DNA of 36,794 nt from SAR86 cluster bacterium AG-422-P06 (GTDB lineage: Bacteria; Pseudomonadota; Gammaproteobacteria; Magnimaribacterales; TMED112), in NCBI GenBank assembly GCA_003213455.1, contig QCMX01000007.1:1-36794 (forward strand), read 5' to 3'. Under the pieces are notes generated by a model. It did not search any database, was not told the DNA's origin, and saw nothing but the letters and a program-made list of their open reading frames with translations. Below, piece by piece: positions 1 through 8,093 of this stretch. Numbering within the stretch: the stretch's first letter is position 1; the number at the start of each line of letters is the position of its first letter. The position numbers were made by a program, and so were the translations under genes.

Positions 1-564
1 TCTTTAATACAAATTCAAAATACTAATCCTCAAGCAAATATAGTTGTGCCAAAAGGAGACCTAAAACTTCTCAAAAGTGTTGGTTTATCCAATATAAAAG
101 AGTTTGATTGGTGGGAAGAGAAGTCAATATTTGATTTTTCTGTCATCTTTGTTCCTACTAAGCATTGGTCTGCTAGAGGCCTATTTGATAGAAATAAAAG
201 TTTATGGGGAGGTTGGGCTATTAAGTCTAAGTCAAAAACAATACTACATATAGGTGATACTGCATATGCTGATTATTTTAAAAGTTATCCACTTAAGATA
301 GGGCAGATTGATATTGCTTTTATGCCAATAGGTTCATATTCACCAAGAGATATAGAAGCTGAATATCACGTTGATCCGTATGAAGCGATACAACTCACAA
401 GAGATCTTGAGTCTACTTATACCTATGGCATTCACTGGGGCGGCATATTTTTCCAACAAGAACCAACTTATGAGCCTCAAGAAATTATAGAGCAAGAAAT
501 GTTATTGGATCCAACTCTAAATTTTTACACCTCAATACCAGGTATAATTATTGATCTACCTTAA
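1..564 (+). CDS. MBL-fold metallohydrolase, NAPE-PLD/UlaG-like (5' truncated)
   Basis: This is the C-terminal part of a metallo-beta-lactamase-fold hydrolase. The reading frame is open to base 1, so the true start lies outside the window; the GTG at 46 is internal. Visible family features are PTKHWSARG followed by an aromatic/Gly-rich stretch (SLWGGWA), the metal-binding HIGDTAY segment, MPIGSYSPR, HVDPYEAI, and a terminal HWGG. This order is typical of the N-acyl-phosphatidylethanolamine phospholipase D / UlaG-type branch. The N-terminal HxHxDH motif would lie upstream and cannot be seen. The substrate cannot be inferred. The gene ends directly at a promoter and Fur box for the next operon, so it probably belongs to a separate upstream unit. 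Confidence 0.85.
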   Translation, partial: SLIQIQNTNPQANIVVPKGDLKLLKSVGLSNIKEFDWWEEKSIFDFSVIFVPTKHWSARGLFDRNKSLWGGWAIKSKSKTILHIGDTAYADYFKSYPLKIGQIDIAFMPIGSYSPRDIEAEYHVDPYEAIQLTRDLESTYTYGIHWGGIFFQQEPTYEPQEIIEQEMLLDPTLNFYTSIPGIIIDLP

Positions 565-593
565 TTGAGAATGATTCTCATTTAGAGTATTAT
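565..593 (+). promoter_or_regulatory. Fur-box-overlapped promoter of the iron ABC operon
   Basis: A -35 TTGAGA (565-570) and a -10 TATTAT (588-593) are separated by exactly 17 bp. The palindrome TGAGAATGATTCTCA (566-580) matches the Fur 7-1-7 consensus TGATAATNATTATCA closely and covers the -35 and spacer, so Fur with iron should block the polymerase. The predicted transcription start lies about 3-4 nt before the ATG at 604, so the mRNA would be nearly leaderless. Confidence 0.85.
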
Positions 594-603
594 TTGAAAC
601 CTT

Positions 604-1632
604 ATGAACAAATTTAAAATACTTATCTCAACAATATTGTTTCTCATGGTGATAACTGGATGTGCGCCTGTAAATGAAGTAAATATCTACACATCAAGAC
701 ATTATGATGCTGACGATATTTTATATGCAGAATTTACAAAAAAAACTGGAATCAAAGTAAATATTATTTCAGGTTCAGGTGGAGCATTAATGGAACGATT
801 AAAATCAGAGGGCTCTAATTCTCCTGGTGATGTTTTTTTTACTGTAGATGCTGGGAATTTAGCAAATTTTCAAAAAGGTGGATATTTGCAAAGTATTAAG
901 TCTCAGACCATTAAAAATTTGGTACCAAAAGAACTTAGAGGAGAAAATGATGAATGGGTAGCTGTTGCAAAGAGAGCTAGAGTTATATTTTACAATCCTG
1001 AATCTGTCTCAGATGAAGAGATTAAAAATATTTCTTATGAGGATTTAGCTAATTCTAATTGGAAGAATAGGGTAGTTATTAGAAGCTCATCAAACATGTA
1101 TAACCAATCACTAGTTGCATCATTGATTTCTAATCTAGGTGAAGCAAATACTGAAATATGGGCAAAAGAGTTTGTTTCTAATTTTGCAAGAACACCTCAA
1201 GGAAATGATAGATCTCAATTAATGGCTGTAGCTAATGGCTTAGCTGATATTGCCGTAGCAAATACATATTACATAGGAATCATGTTATCTGGTAAGGGTG
1301 GAGAGGAGCAAAAAATAGCAGCTTCTAAACTTAAAATTGCTTTTCCTAATCAAGAAAATAGAGGAGCTCATGTAAATATTAGTGGTGGCGGAATTCTTAA
1401 GCATTCACCTAATAGAGAAAATGCAGAAAAATTTCTAGAATTTTTGCTTTCAGAAGAGGCTCAAAAACATATAGTCAATAATACATTTGAATATCCTGTG
1501 CTTGATTCCATAGACCCTCATCCTTTAATAGCTGAATTTGGTACCTTCAACATGGACAAAACATCTGTATCAGACTTTGGTAAATATAATCCATCTGCAG
1601 TAAAACTGATGGATAGAGCAGGCTGGAAATAA
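604..1632 (+). CDS. fbpA: Fe(III) ABC transporter substrate-binding lipoprotein
   Basis: This is the substrate-binding component of a ferric-iron importer (FbpA/FutA/SfuA type, 342 aa). A lipoprotein signal ends in ITGC with the lipidated Cys at residue 20. HY (33-34) follows the mature N-terminus, and the adjacent Tyr pair 222-223 (NTYYIG) matches the tyrosines that bind Fe3+ in this family. The permease and ATPase genes follow directly, and a Fur box overlaps the promoter, which supports iron as the ligand. Many FbpA proteins are soluble periplasmic proteins; here the lipobox implies membrane anchoring. No Shine-Dalgarno sequence precedes the ATG. The start is fixed by the n-region MNKFK of the signal peptide. 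Confidence 0.92.
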   Translation: MNKFKILISTILFLMVITGCAPVNEVNIYTSRHYDADDILYAEFTKKTGIKVNIISGSGGALMERLKSEGSNSPGDVFFTVDAGNLANFQKGGYLQSIKSQTIKNLVPKELRGENDEWVAVAKRARVIFYNPESVSDEEIKNISYEDLANSNWKNRVVIRSSSNMYNQSLVASLISNLGEANTEIWAKEFVSNFARTPQGNDRSQLMAVANGLADIAVANTYYIGIMLSGKGGEEQKIAASKLKIAFPNQENRGAHVNISGGGILKHSPNRENAEKFLEFLLSEEAQKHIVNNTFEYPVLDSIDPHPLIAEFGTFNMDKTSVSDFGKYNPSAVKLMDRAGWK

Positions 1633-1681
1633 ACCTTTAGTTTCTTTATTTGATAATATTGATAATTAATTAATTGCTACA

Positions 1682-3292
1682 GTGAAAAAATTATTTAAGC
1701 TCAGCTTTTGGGAGATCTTTGCTGCTTCAATAGCAGCTTTATTTGCAATCCCCATATTACTCATTCTATTGAGCTTATTTTCAGGATTTAATGAGAATTT
1801 CACTCATATCTATGATGTAGTTTTATATGAATATTCACTAAATTCACTCTACTTAGTTATAGGAGTTTCAATCTTAGTAATCTTTATCGGGGTTATAACA
1901 GCATGGCTTGTTACAAATTATGATTTTATTGGAAAAAAAATCTTTGTTTGGGCATTGATATTGCCTTTAGCTATACCTCCTTATATTTTAGCGTATGTTT
2001 TTACAGAAATATTTGATTATTCTGGGACCGCAAATAACCTTTTAAGATCATTAAATCTAGTATCCGAAGATTATGCCTTGCCTAATATTCGTTCGCTTAC
2101 AGGAGCAATAGTTGTCTTTAGTTTCACACTTTATCCATATGTATATTTAATTACCAGAGTTGCACTGATGAGCATTCTTAAACCCATGTTAGATTCTGCA
2201 AGAGTAATTGGTCTATCAAAATTACAAACTTTCTTTAAAGTAACTTTGCCTATTATTAGACCAGCTATCTTAGCTGGTACAGCATTAGTCGCTATGGAAA
2301 CATTATCCGATTTTGGTGCAGTACAACATTTTGCATTACCAACTTTTACCACAGGAATATTTAGGACTTGGTTGGGTATGTATGATCTAACAACAGCGAT
2401 GCAATTAGCTTCAATTCTGTTATTTGTTATATGTATAGTTTTATATTTTGAAAGATATCAAAGAAGCAAACAAAGATATTCTGCTGCGGGTGTAAAATCT
2501 GAGAAATTAATAAGCACCAAACTTAAAGGTGTATACAGTTACTTAGCTGCAATATTTTGCTTCCTACCAATATTTTTTGGCTTTGTCGTTCCGGTAGTGG
2601 AATTAATAAATTGGGCTACAGCTATAGATAATACCTTTAACAATGATTTTATCTCATCTTCATTCAATACATTATTATTAGCATTTTTGGCTGCTTTAAT
2701 AACCTCTGGAATAGCTTTGATCTTGAATTTCAATGCAAGAATCGATACTAGTAGATCTTCTGAGGAAATAAATAATTTTATTTCGATGGGTTATGCAGTG
2801 CCTGGTTTAATCTTAGCAATTGGCATTACTCAATTTCTCACTTACATTGATTACATCTTATTCAGTACTGGGTTAATAATTACAGGCAGTTTGATAGGTT
2901 TAATTTTTGCATATGTAATTAAATCTTATGCTTTATCAAACAATGTTATCCAGAGTAGTTATAAACAAGTCTCAACTGATATAGATGATTCTGCTAGAAC
3001 TTTAGGGTCTAATAAAAGAAAACTTTTACTCGATATTCATGTGCCTTTACTTAAAACTGGTTTGCTTACTAGTTTCTTATTGGTTATATCCGAAGTAGTA
3101 AAGGAATTACCAGCTACTTTAATATTGAGACCTTTTAATTTTGATACCTTAGCAGTAAATGTATATTTATTAGCCTCTGAAGAAAGAATGTACGAGGCTG
3201 CATTTCCAGCATTATTTATTATTTTAATTGGATTGATACCCATATACTTTATTTCTAAAATGATTAATCATTCAAGGGCTGTTGATGAATAA
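1682..3292 (+). CDS. fbpB: Fe(III) ABC transporter permease, fused two-domain
   Basis: This is the inner-membrane permease of the ferric-iron importer (536 aa). It contains two homologous halves, each with several hydrophobic helices. Each half has an EAA-type coupling loop: DSARVIGL near residues 171-190 and DSARTLGS near 436-455. These loops contact the ATPase. The tandem-domain design and length fit FbpB/SfuB. The start is a GTG at 1682, with MKKLF leading into the first helix; no better ATG lies upstream and no clear ribosome-binding site is visible. The 3' end overlaps the ATPase gene by 8 nt, indicating translational coupling. Confidence 0.9.
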   Translation: MKKLFKLSFWEIFAASIAALFAIPILLILLSLFSGFNENFTHIYDVVLYEYSLNSLYLVIGVSILVIFIGVITAWLVTNYDFIGKKIFVWALILPLAIPPYILAYVFTEIFDYSGTANNLLRSLNLVSEDYALPNIRSLTGAIVVFSFTLYPYVYLITRVALMSILKPMLDSARVIGLSKLQTFFKVTLPIIRPAILAGTALVAMETLSDFGAVQHFALPTFTTGIFRTWLGMYDLTTAMQLASILLFVICIVLYFERYQRSKQRYSAAGVKSEKLISTKLKGVYSYLAAIFCFLPIFFGFVVPVVELINWATAIDNTFNNDFISSSFNTLLLAFLAALITSGIALILNFNARIDTSRSSEEINNFISMGYAVPGLILAIGITQFLTYIDYILFSTGLIITGSLIGLIFAYVIKSYALSNNVIQSSYKQVSTDIDDSARTLGSNKRKLLLDIHVPLLKTGLLTSFLLVISEVVKELPATLILRPFNFDTLAVNVYLLASEERMYEAAFPALFIILIGLIPIYFISKMINHSRAVDE

Positions 3293-3935
3293 CGAATATT
3301 TAAAAATTACTAAACTAAATTATGAAATTGATAAGAAAACTATTATTAATGATTTAAATTTAGCAGTTAAAGAAGGAGAATTTATTTCTATTATGGGTCC
3401 ATCAGGATCAGGCAAAACCTCATTATTGAGATTAATAAGTGGTTTAGCTAAACAGTCAAAGGGCACAATTAAAGTAAATCATAAAGTAATTGCGGATGAT
3501 GATACCTTTATTGAACCTGAAAATAGAAATTTAGGACTAGTTGTCCAGGAAAAGGTATTATTTCCACATCTAAACGTTATAAATAATATCAAATTTGGAC
3601 TTAGCCATAGTTCGATAGATGACGATCTAACCTCCATTATAGAACAATTTAAAATAACGCATTTATTAAACAATTACCCTCACCAACTATCTGGGGGTGA
3701 AGCACAAAGAGTTGCTCTGGCAAGAACTTTAGTCACAAAGCCTAAAATATTATTGTTAGATGAGCCTTTTAATGGCTTGGATGAAGCACTTAAGCATGAG
3801 ATTTATCCAGACATGCAAGCATTTCTGAAAGAACATAAGATAACTACAATTATGGTGTCACATAACATACAAGAAGTTGAAGAGTTATCTGACCGTAGTT
3901 TCAAACTTAATAACTTTGCACTTAAAGCAATTTAA
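3285..3935 (+). CDS. fbpC: Fe(III) ABC transporter ATP-binding protein, short form
   Basis: This is the ATPase subunit that should power the FbpAB importer. Counting from a TTG three bases upstream, Walker A is GPSGSGKT (39-46), the Q-loop Gln is about 89, the signature is LSGGE (136-140), Walker B is ILLLDEP (156-162) and the switch His is 194. At about 216 aa it is only the nucleotide-binding domain. Classical FbpC/PotA-type ATPases are about 350 aa with a C-terminal TOBE regulatory domain, which is absent. The ATG at 3285 is preferred over the TTG at 3282; both overlap the end of the permease gene. Confidence 0.9.
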   Translation: MNNEYLKITKLNYEIDKKTIINDLNLAVKEGEFISIMGPSGSGKTSLLRLISGLAKQSKGTIKVNHKVIADDDTFIEPENRNLGLVVQEKVLFPHLNVINNIKFGLSHSSIDDDLTSIIEQFKITHLLNNYPHQLSGGEAQRVALARTLVTKPKILLLDEPFNGLDEALKHEIYPDMQAFLKEHKITTIMVSHNIQEVEELSDRSFKLNNFALKAI

Positions 3936-4903
3936 TGATGAATAAAATATTTCTAATTCTTACTACTTTTCTATTAGCTACCATGTCTTTAAGCGTTTTA
4001 GCCAAAACAGAAAATTATGCTGATAACGAAGGAATTGAAATTTTTTATGTTGATTATGGTCCTAAAAATCATGAACCTATTCTTCTTGTACAGGGGCTTG
4101 GAGGTCAATTAACTTTCTGGCCTGATGAATTAATTTCATTATTACAGGAAAATGGTTTCAGACCAATTGTCTACGACAATAGAGATGTTGGATTATCAGA
4201 TGGTTTTGAAGAATATGGTAGACCTAATTTTATATGGAATTACATCAAGTTTTATACAGGACTGCCATTAAAATCAGCATATTCATTAGCTGATATGGCT
4301 AGTGATGGTATAGCAGTCTTAGATGATCTAGAACTTAAAGAGTCTCACTTATTAGCTATGTCTATGGGTGGGATGATTACTCAAAGAATGGTCGCTGATA
4401 ATAGTGATAGATTTAAATCTTACGTGCTCATAGCATCTATGGCTAGAACACCAGACTTACAAACCGGGCCTAAAGGTGAATTAAAAAAATTGATTGAAGA
4501 CAGATCATTTCGAGAACAAACAATAGAGGAAAGATTAGATAGATCATTAAAAATGTATAAGATTCTTGGTACTCCTGGCACAGAAATTAATGAAGAAGAA
4601 TTTAGAAAGAACGCATTATTCAATATAGAAAGAAGTTCAAATGAAACAGGTTTTACTAGACAATTAATAGCTATTCTAGCTGATAGAGATCGTTATGATG
4701 AAGTACGTAGCATTAACATACCAACACTAGTTATACATGGTAAGTTAGATCCATTAATTCCATTCGAAGAGGGCAAGAAAACGGCAGATATGATTCCAAA
4801 TAGCCAGTTTTTACCTGTTGATATAATGTCTCATCTAATTGATAAGCCAGTCTTAGAAATTATAGAAGAGCCTTTAGTACAATTTTTATCGGAAAATAAT
4901 TAA
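3935..4903 (+). CDS. alpha/beta hydrolase, probably exported
   Basis: This is an alpha/beta-hydrolase-fold protein of 322 aa with an N-terminal signal peptide (about residues 1-23, ending SVLAK). The oxyanion region is VQGLGG (52-57), and the nucleophile elbow AMSMGG puts Ser143 as nucleophile. Asp272 (HGKLDPLIP) and His300 (MSHLID) complete a plausible triad. The sequence resembles ester and haloperoxidase-like hydrolases; the substrate is unknown. The start overlaps the ATPase stop (TAATG), so it is co-transcribed with the iron importer. A role in iron use, for example hydrolysing an ester siderophore, is conceivable but only inferred from position. Its stop overlaps the convergent pheA end by 4 bp. 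Confidence 0.85.
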   Translation: MMNKIFLILTTFLLATMSLSVLAKTENYADNEGIEIFYVDYGPKNHEPILLVQGLGGQLTFWPDELISLLQENGFRPIVYDNRDVGLSDGFEEYGRPNFIWNYIKFYTGLPLKSAYSLADMASDGIAVLDDLELKESHLLAMSMGGMITQRMVADNSDRFKSYVLIASMARTPDLQTGPKGELKKLIEDRSFREQTIEERLDRSLKMYKILGTPGTEINEEEFRKNALFNIERSSNETGFTRQLIAILADRDRYDEVRSINIPTLVIHGKLDPLIPFEEGKKTADMIPNSQFLPVDIMSHLIDKPVLEIIEEPLVQFLSENN

Positions 4904-5715
4904 TTAAGGACAGTATAAGAACCAATTATCCTCAGTTCTTCTGACATATCTTCTAATTTCTCTAGAAGTTCGATAACGTTTGAGTCTTCGTAATAACCTT
5001 CAAAGTCTATAAAGAATGTATGTAGGAAGTCATTATTCCTTGAAGGTCTAGTTTCAATTCTAGTCATATTAATATCTAGATCTGTAAAGGGCTGAAGGAT
5101 TTTCATTAAAGAACCAGGCTTATCAGCAATATTTATCATCACAGATGTTTTATTGATGTCTGATCTATCTTCTAAACTTTTGCCAATTACTAAAAATCTT
5201 GTTTTGTTATCCGATCTATCTTGTATTTCAGAATTATGAGTTGTTAGGCCAAAGATTTTTATAGCATAAGAATTAGCAATACAAAAAACAGAATCATCCT
5301 CAGCGGCATGTGCTGCTGCTTCAGCTGTGCTAGTTGCAACTATTTTTTCTGCATCAGGAAAGTTATCTCTAAGCCAGTTATTACATTGTCCAAAAACCTG
5401 AGGATGCGAAGTTATTTTTTTTACTTTAGATGTATCTAGTTTTGTATTTTTTGAGCAGAAGTTATGACTTACAGAGAAATTGAATTCTTTAATAATCTTT
5501 AAATCATAGTCAATCAAACAATTTAATGATGAATTAATTACTCCTTGATAGGAATTCTCAAATGGTATGACGCCATAGTATGAATGACTCATTGCAACTT
5601 TTTCGAATATATCTTCAATAGAAGGGAGAGGTACATATGTATCAGTATCTGAGAATATATTTCTAGATGCTAAGTCAGAGTTTGTGCCTTCTGGGCCTAA
5701 AAAGAAAATTTTCAT
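4900..5715 (-). CDS. pheA: prephenate dehydratase
   Basis: Converts prephenate to phenylpyruvate in phenylalanine synthesis; cytosolic. The chosen start gives MKIFFLGPEGTNSDLA, the normal family N-terminus. An ATG nine codons upstream (5742) adds an unusual MSKKPYNPQ and abuts a terminator. Catalytic-domain landmarks are VIPFENSYQGV, TSHPQVFGQC, STAEAAAHAA and NKTRF, the last holding the catalytic Thr-Arg-Phe. A C-terminal ACT domain (DKPGSLMKIL, then IETRPSRN, the counterpart of the ESRP phenylalanine-binding motif) implies feedback control by Phe. There is no chorismate mutase domain, so this is the monofunctional form. A TACAAT hexamer 6 nt before the chosen ATG suggests a leaderless mRNA. 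Confidence 0.93.
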   Translation of the reverse strand: MKIFFLGPEGTNSDLASRNIFSDTDTYVPLPSIEDIFEKVAMSHSYYGVIPFENSYQGVINSSLNCLIDYDLKIIKEFNFSVSHNFCSKNTKLDTSKVKKITSHPQVFGQCNNWLRDNFPDAEKIVATSTAEAAAHAAEDDSVFCIANSYAIKIFGLTTHNSEIQDRSDNKTRFLVIGKSLEDRSDINKTSVMINIADKPGSLMKILQPFTDLDINMTRIETRPSRNNDFLHTFFIDFEGYYEDSNVIELLEKLEDMSEELRIIGSYTVLN

Positions 5716-5721
5716 TTGTGG

Positions 5722-5727
5722 ATTGTA
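5722..5727 (-). promoter_or_regulatory. putative -10 element of pheA
   Basis: TACAAT on the minus strand ends 6 nt before the ATG at 5715, so the first transcribed base would be about the A of ATG. No good -35 is visible, only a T-rich run. This supports the shorter pheA start. Confidence 0.45.
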
Positions 5728-5742
5728 AGGTTTTTTAGACAT

Positions 5743-5767
5743 AAAAAAAACTGAGCAAGCTCAGTTT
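5743..5767 (-). terminator. intrinsic terminator of the upstream small RNA
   Basis: On the minus strand, ACTGAG-CTTG-CTCAGT with flanking A/T pairs is followed by eight T residues. It ends one base before the alternative pheA ATG at 5742, so it terminates transcription coming from the non-coding region 5744-5968. Confidence 0.85.
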
Positions 5768-5968
5768 CTTTTAAATCGAGTACTGTAGGTGTCAAAAGTG
5801 AGATTATCTTTTGCATCCTTGAGTAAGATCTCTTTTACTCTTGGTGGTCAAGTTTGCTTCATTGCATGCTAAGCTTTCTTGAACTTTCACCTTTCAGTGC
5901 TCTTCCTTGTGTAACGTTTCCTTTCTTTGGTTCTGCAGTTCCTTTCCAGTTCTCGTTACCGCTAGGTA
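5744..5968 (-). ncRNA. candidate structured small RNA with GGA motifs (CsrB/RsmZ-like?)
   Basis: This stretch of about 225 nt has no plausible ORF but has a promoter-like pair upstream and an intrinsic terminator. Predicted minus-strand hairpins are TTACC/GGTAA (5956-5969), CACT-GAAA-GGTG (5888-5899), GTTCAAG/CTTGACC (5878-5884 with 5846-5852), GAGTAA/TTACTC (5821-5840) and CAAAAG/CTTTTG (5793-5813). A longer-range GTAACG/CGTTAC pairing (5954-5959 with 5911-5916) competes with the first. Five GGA triplets (plus-strand TCC at 5816, 5904, 5919, 5940 and 5945) lie in A-rich context; ACAAGGA and CAAGGATG resemble the CsrA SELEX consensus. Only short peptides such as MKQT are encoded and no Phe-rich leader exists, so pheA attenuation is unlikely. 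The CsrA-sponge role is inference. Confidence 0.6.
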
Positions 5969-5974
5969 AGATCT

Positions 5975-6003
5975 AATTTAAAATGTGTTACTTATTAATG
6001 CAA
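5975..6003 (-). promoter_or_regulatory. putative promoter of the 5744-5968 small RNA
   Basis: On the minus strand, TTGCAT (6003-5998) and TAAATT (5980-5975) are separated by 17 bp. The predicted start is near 5968, just before the first hairpin of the candidate RNA. Confidence 0.5.
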
Positions 6004-6046
6004 CACTTTAGTGCAAATAAATACTACTTTTTTTAACCTATCTAGG

Positions 6047-6069
6047 AAAGCCTTTTAAAAAGAGGCTTT
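6047..6069. terminator. 10-bp hairpin, terminator-like
   Basis: AAAGCCTTTT pairs with AAGAGGCTTT (one G-T pair) around a 3-nt AAA loop, followed on the plus strand by only four T. It lies between the candidate small-RNA promoter and the SDR promoter, and may insulate the two divergent units. From here to 6194 the DNA is very AT-rich with nothing else recognisable. Confidence 0.4.
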
Positions 6070-6194
6070 TAAGATGAAAAAAATTACAATAAATTTGTAT
6101 AATTAATTTTTATTAAAATTAGTTTGATTAAAAAATGTACAATATGTTTAAAAAATATACAACTTTAAGAAAGTTGCTGATTGAAAATATAAGA

Positions 6195-6200
6195 TATAAT
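6195..6200 (+). promoter_or_regulatory. -10 element of the SDR operon, leaderless configuration
   Basis: A perfect TATAAT ends 8 nt before the ATG at 6209. A possible -35 TTGCTG (6174-6179) is 15 bp upstream. No Shine-Dalgarno sequence fits between -10 and ATG. Confidence 0.6.
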
Positions 6201-6208
6201 ACTTCATT

Positions 6209-7000
6209 ATGAAAATTACAATGATTACGGGACCCACTGCTGGCATTGGTAAATCACTTGCATATCAATTAGCAGAACGAGGTGAAAATTTATTATTAAT
6301 AGCAAGAAGAGAAGAACGATTAAAAAACATTTCTGAGGAGATCCAGAATAAATACAACGTAAAGGTTTTATATTGTGTTACCGATTTAACGACACAGGAA
6401 GCGCCAAAGAATATTTATAATTTTTGCAAAGAACATCAACTAGATATTTCAACATTAGTCTTAAATGCAGGTTATCAAATTAATACAAGACTACATGAAG
6501 CTTCAATAGAAGATGAAGAAGCATGTTTAAGAGTGTTAGGTTTATCTGTGATCATGCAAACGAAGCTCCATCTTAATGATCTTGTAAAGAGAGGTGGCGG
6601 TAAAATTATGGTAGTTTCATCGATTGCAGCATTTGCTCCAACTTCTAAAGAATTTGCCGTTCTATATGGACCAGTTAAGACTTTCATGAACAGGTTTGTA
6701 GAAGGCATAAATGGTGCGTATAACAAAGACAATATTTATGCTACTTCAGTATGCCCTGGGTTTACTACCACAGAGTTTCATGAAATGAGTGGCACACAGG
6801 AGAGAATGGATAAGGTGCCTTCATTTATGAAAATGACTGCAGATGAAGTCGCAAAAGAGGGTATAGCAGGCATGGATAAGAAAAAAGAAATTGTTATAAC
6901 GGGTGGCCTTAATAGGTTTCTAGTTAACACACTAAAATTTTTCCCTAGGTCACTTATTACTATCATTGGCAATGCATTAGCGGGTGGTAGGTATAAATAA
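6209..7000 (+). CDS. short-chain dehydrogenase/reductase
   Basis: A classical SDR oxidoreductase of 263 aa with a Rossmann fold. The cofactor motif is TGPTAGIG (7-14); ARREER after strand 2 suggests NADP(H) preference. NAG is at 86-88, and the catalytic Ser138, Tyr153 and Lys157 (YGPVK) are intact. The sequence resembles the DltE / 3-oxoacyl-reductase-like SDR group; the substrate is unknown. The C-terminal region (SLITIIGNALAG) is hydrophobic and could associate with the membrane. It begins a run of overlapping genes: its 3' end overlaps the dipeptidase start by 17 nt. The ATG lies 8 nt after a TATAAT. Confidence 0.9.
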   Translation: MKITMITGPTAGIGKSLAYQLAERGENLLLIARREERLKNISEEIQNKYNVKVLYCVTDLTTQEAPKNIYNFCKEHQLDISTLVLNAGYQINTRLHEASIEDEEACLRVLGLSVIMQTKLHLNDLVKRGGGKIMVVSSIAAFAPTSKEFAVLYGPVKTFMNRFVEGINGAYNKDNIYATSVCPGFTTTEFHEMSGTQERMDKVPSFMKMTADEVAKEGIAGMDKKKEIVITGGLNRFLVNTLKFFPRSLITIIGNALAGGRYK

Positions 7001-8093
7001 GCTTTATCTCATAGCAATAATAGTATTAACTGGTTGTTCTCAACAAAGTCCAGAAGATATTGCTCAACAATCCTTAATTATAGATACGCATATTGATACA
7101 CCTTATCGTATTAAGGCTGATCTTGATAAGTCAGGAGAATTTGAAAATATTGCTCTTCAAACTAATTATGATTTTGATTACTCAAGAGCTATTACTGGGG
7201 GCTTAAATGTACCATTTTTTTCCATTTACTTACCAGCTCAAACAGAAGAGGAAGGAACCAGTTTTACATTAGCTAATGAATTAATTGATTTAATGAATTC
7301 AATTATTTCTCAAAATAATGATAAATTCTTTTTTGTTGATACTTCTACTTATTTAGGTAATCTGCCAGGTCAGAACTTAATAGGCATTGCTTATGGCATG
7401 GAAAACGGTGCAGCACTTGAAGGAGATTTATCCAACGTTAGATATTTTTACAACAAGGGCATCAGATATATAACTTTAACTCATGCTAAAAGTAATCATA
7501 TTTCCGATTCATCTTATGATGCTAATAAACAATGGGGTGGCTTGAGTGATTTTGGCAAAACTCTTATACCTGAAATGAATCGAGTTGGAATTATAGTAGA
7601 TATTTCTCATGTCTCTGATCCAGCATTTATGGAGGCTATAGATCTTTCTAATACACCAGTAATTGCGAGTCATTCATCATTGCGCCACTTTACCCCTGAC
7701 TGGGAAAGAAATGTTTCTGATGAGATGCTAATAGCACTGGCATCAAAAGGTGGCGTTATCCAGATAAATTTTGGTACAGCCTTTCTCACCGATATAAATG
7801 ATAAATCTGTCGGATATGATCCAAATACCTATATACACGCAGACGTATCTGATGTTGTGGATCATATAGATAGAGTTGTTGAGCTCGTGGGTATAGATCA
7901 TGTTGGAATTGGCTCTGATTATGATGGAGTAGGAGATACTCTCCCTAATAACTTAAAAGATGTCTCAAGTTATCCTAATCTTATTGCAGAGTTACAAAAA
8001 CGTGGCTACTCTACCAGAGACATCCAAAAAATCTTAGGTGAAAATTTTGCTAGAGTCTGGAGAGAAGTAGAAGAATATGCACGCAACAGCTAA
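6984..8093 (+). CDS. membrane dipeptidase, peptidase family M19 lipoprotein
   Basis: A zinc-dependent dipeptidase (renal dipeptidase family M19, 369 aa). Metal-site residues are visible in the expected order: His36 and Asp38 (DTHIDTP), Glu140 (YGMENG), His209 (DISHVSD) and His230 (ASHSSLRHF), with GSDYDG near the C-terminus. The N-terminus is a short lipoprotein signal with the lipobox LTGC (Cys18), so it should be an envelope-anchored enzyme cleaving dipeptides, including possible D-amino-acid or dehydropeptide substrates. The start is a GTG inside the end of the SDR gene. No alternative start keeps the signal peptide. Confidence 0.92.
   Translation: MVGINKLYLIAIIVLTGCSQQSPEDIAQQSLIIDTHIDTPYRIKADLDKSGEFENIALQTNYDFDYSRAITGGLNVPFFSIYLPAQTEEEGTSFTLANELIDLMNSIISQNNDKFFFVDTSTYLGNLPGQNLIGIAYGMENGAALEGDLSNVRYFYNKGIRYITLTHAKSNHISDSSYDANKQWGGLSDFGKTLIPEMNRVGIIVDISHVSDPAFMEAIDLSNTPVIASHSSLRHFTPDWERNVSDEMLIALASKGGVIQINFGTAFLTDINDKSVGYDPNTYIHADVSDVVDHIDRVVELVGIDHVGIGSDYDGVGDTLPNNLKDVSSYPNLIAELQKRGYSTRDIQKILGENFARVWREVEEYARNS

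Noticed and set aside
5743-5968. pheA attenuator with leader peptide.
   Set aside because: No short ORF with clustered Phe codons is present, the terminator ends before pheA's likely own -10 element, and no antiterminator pairing with the terminator stem was found.
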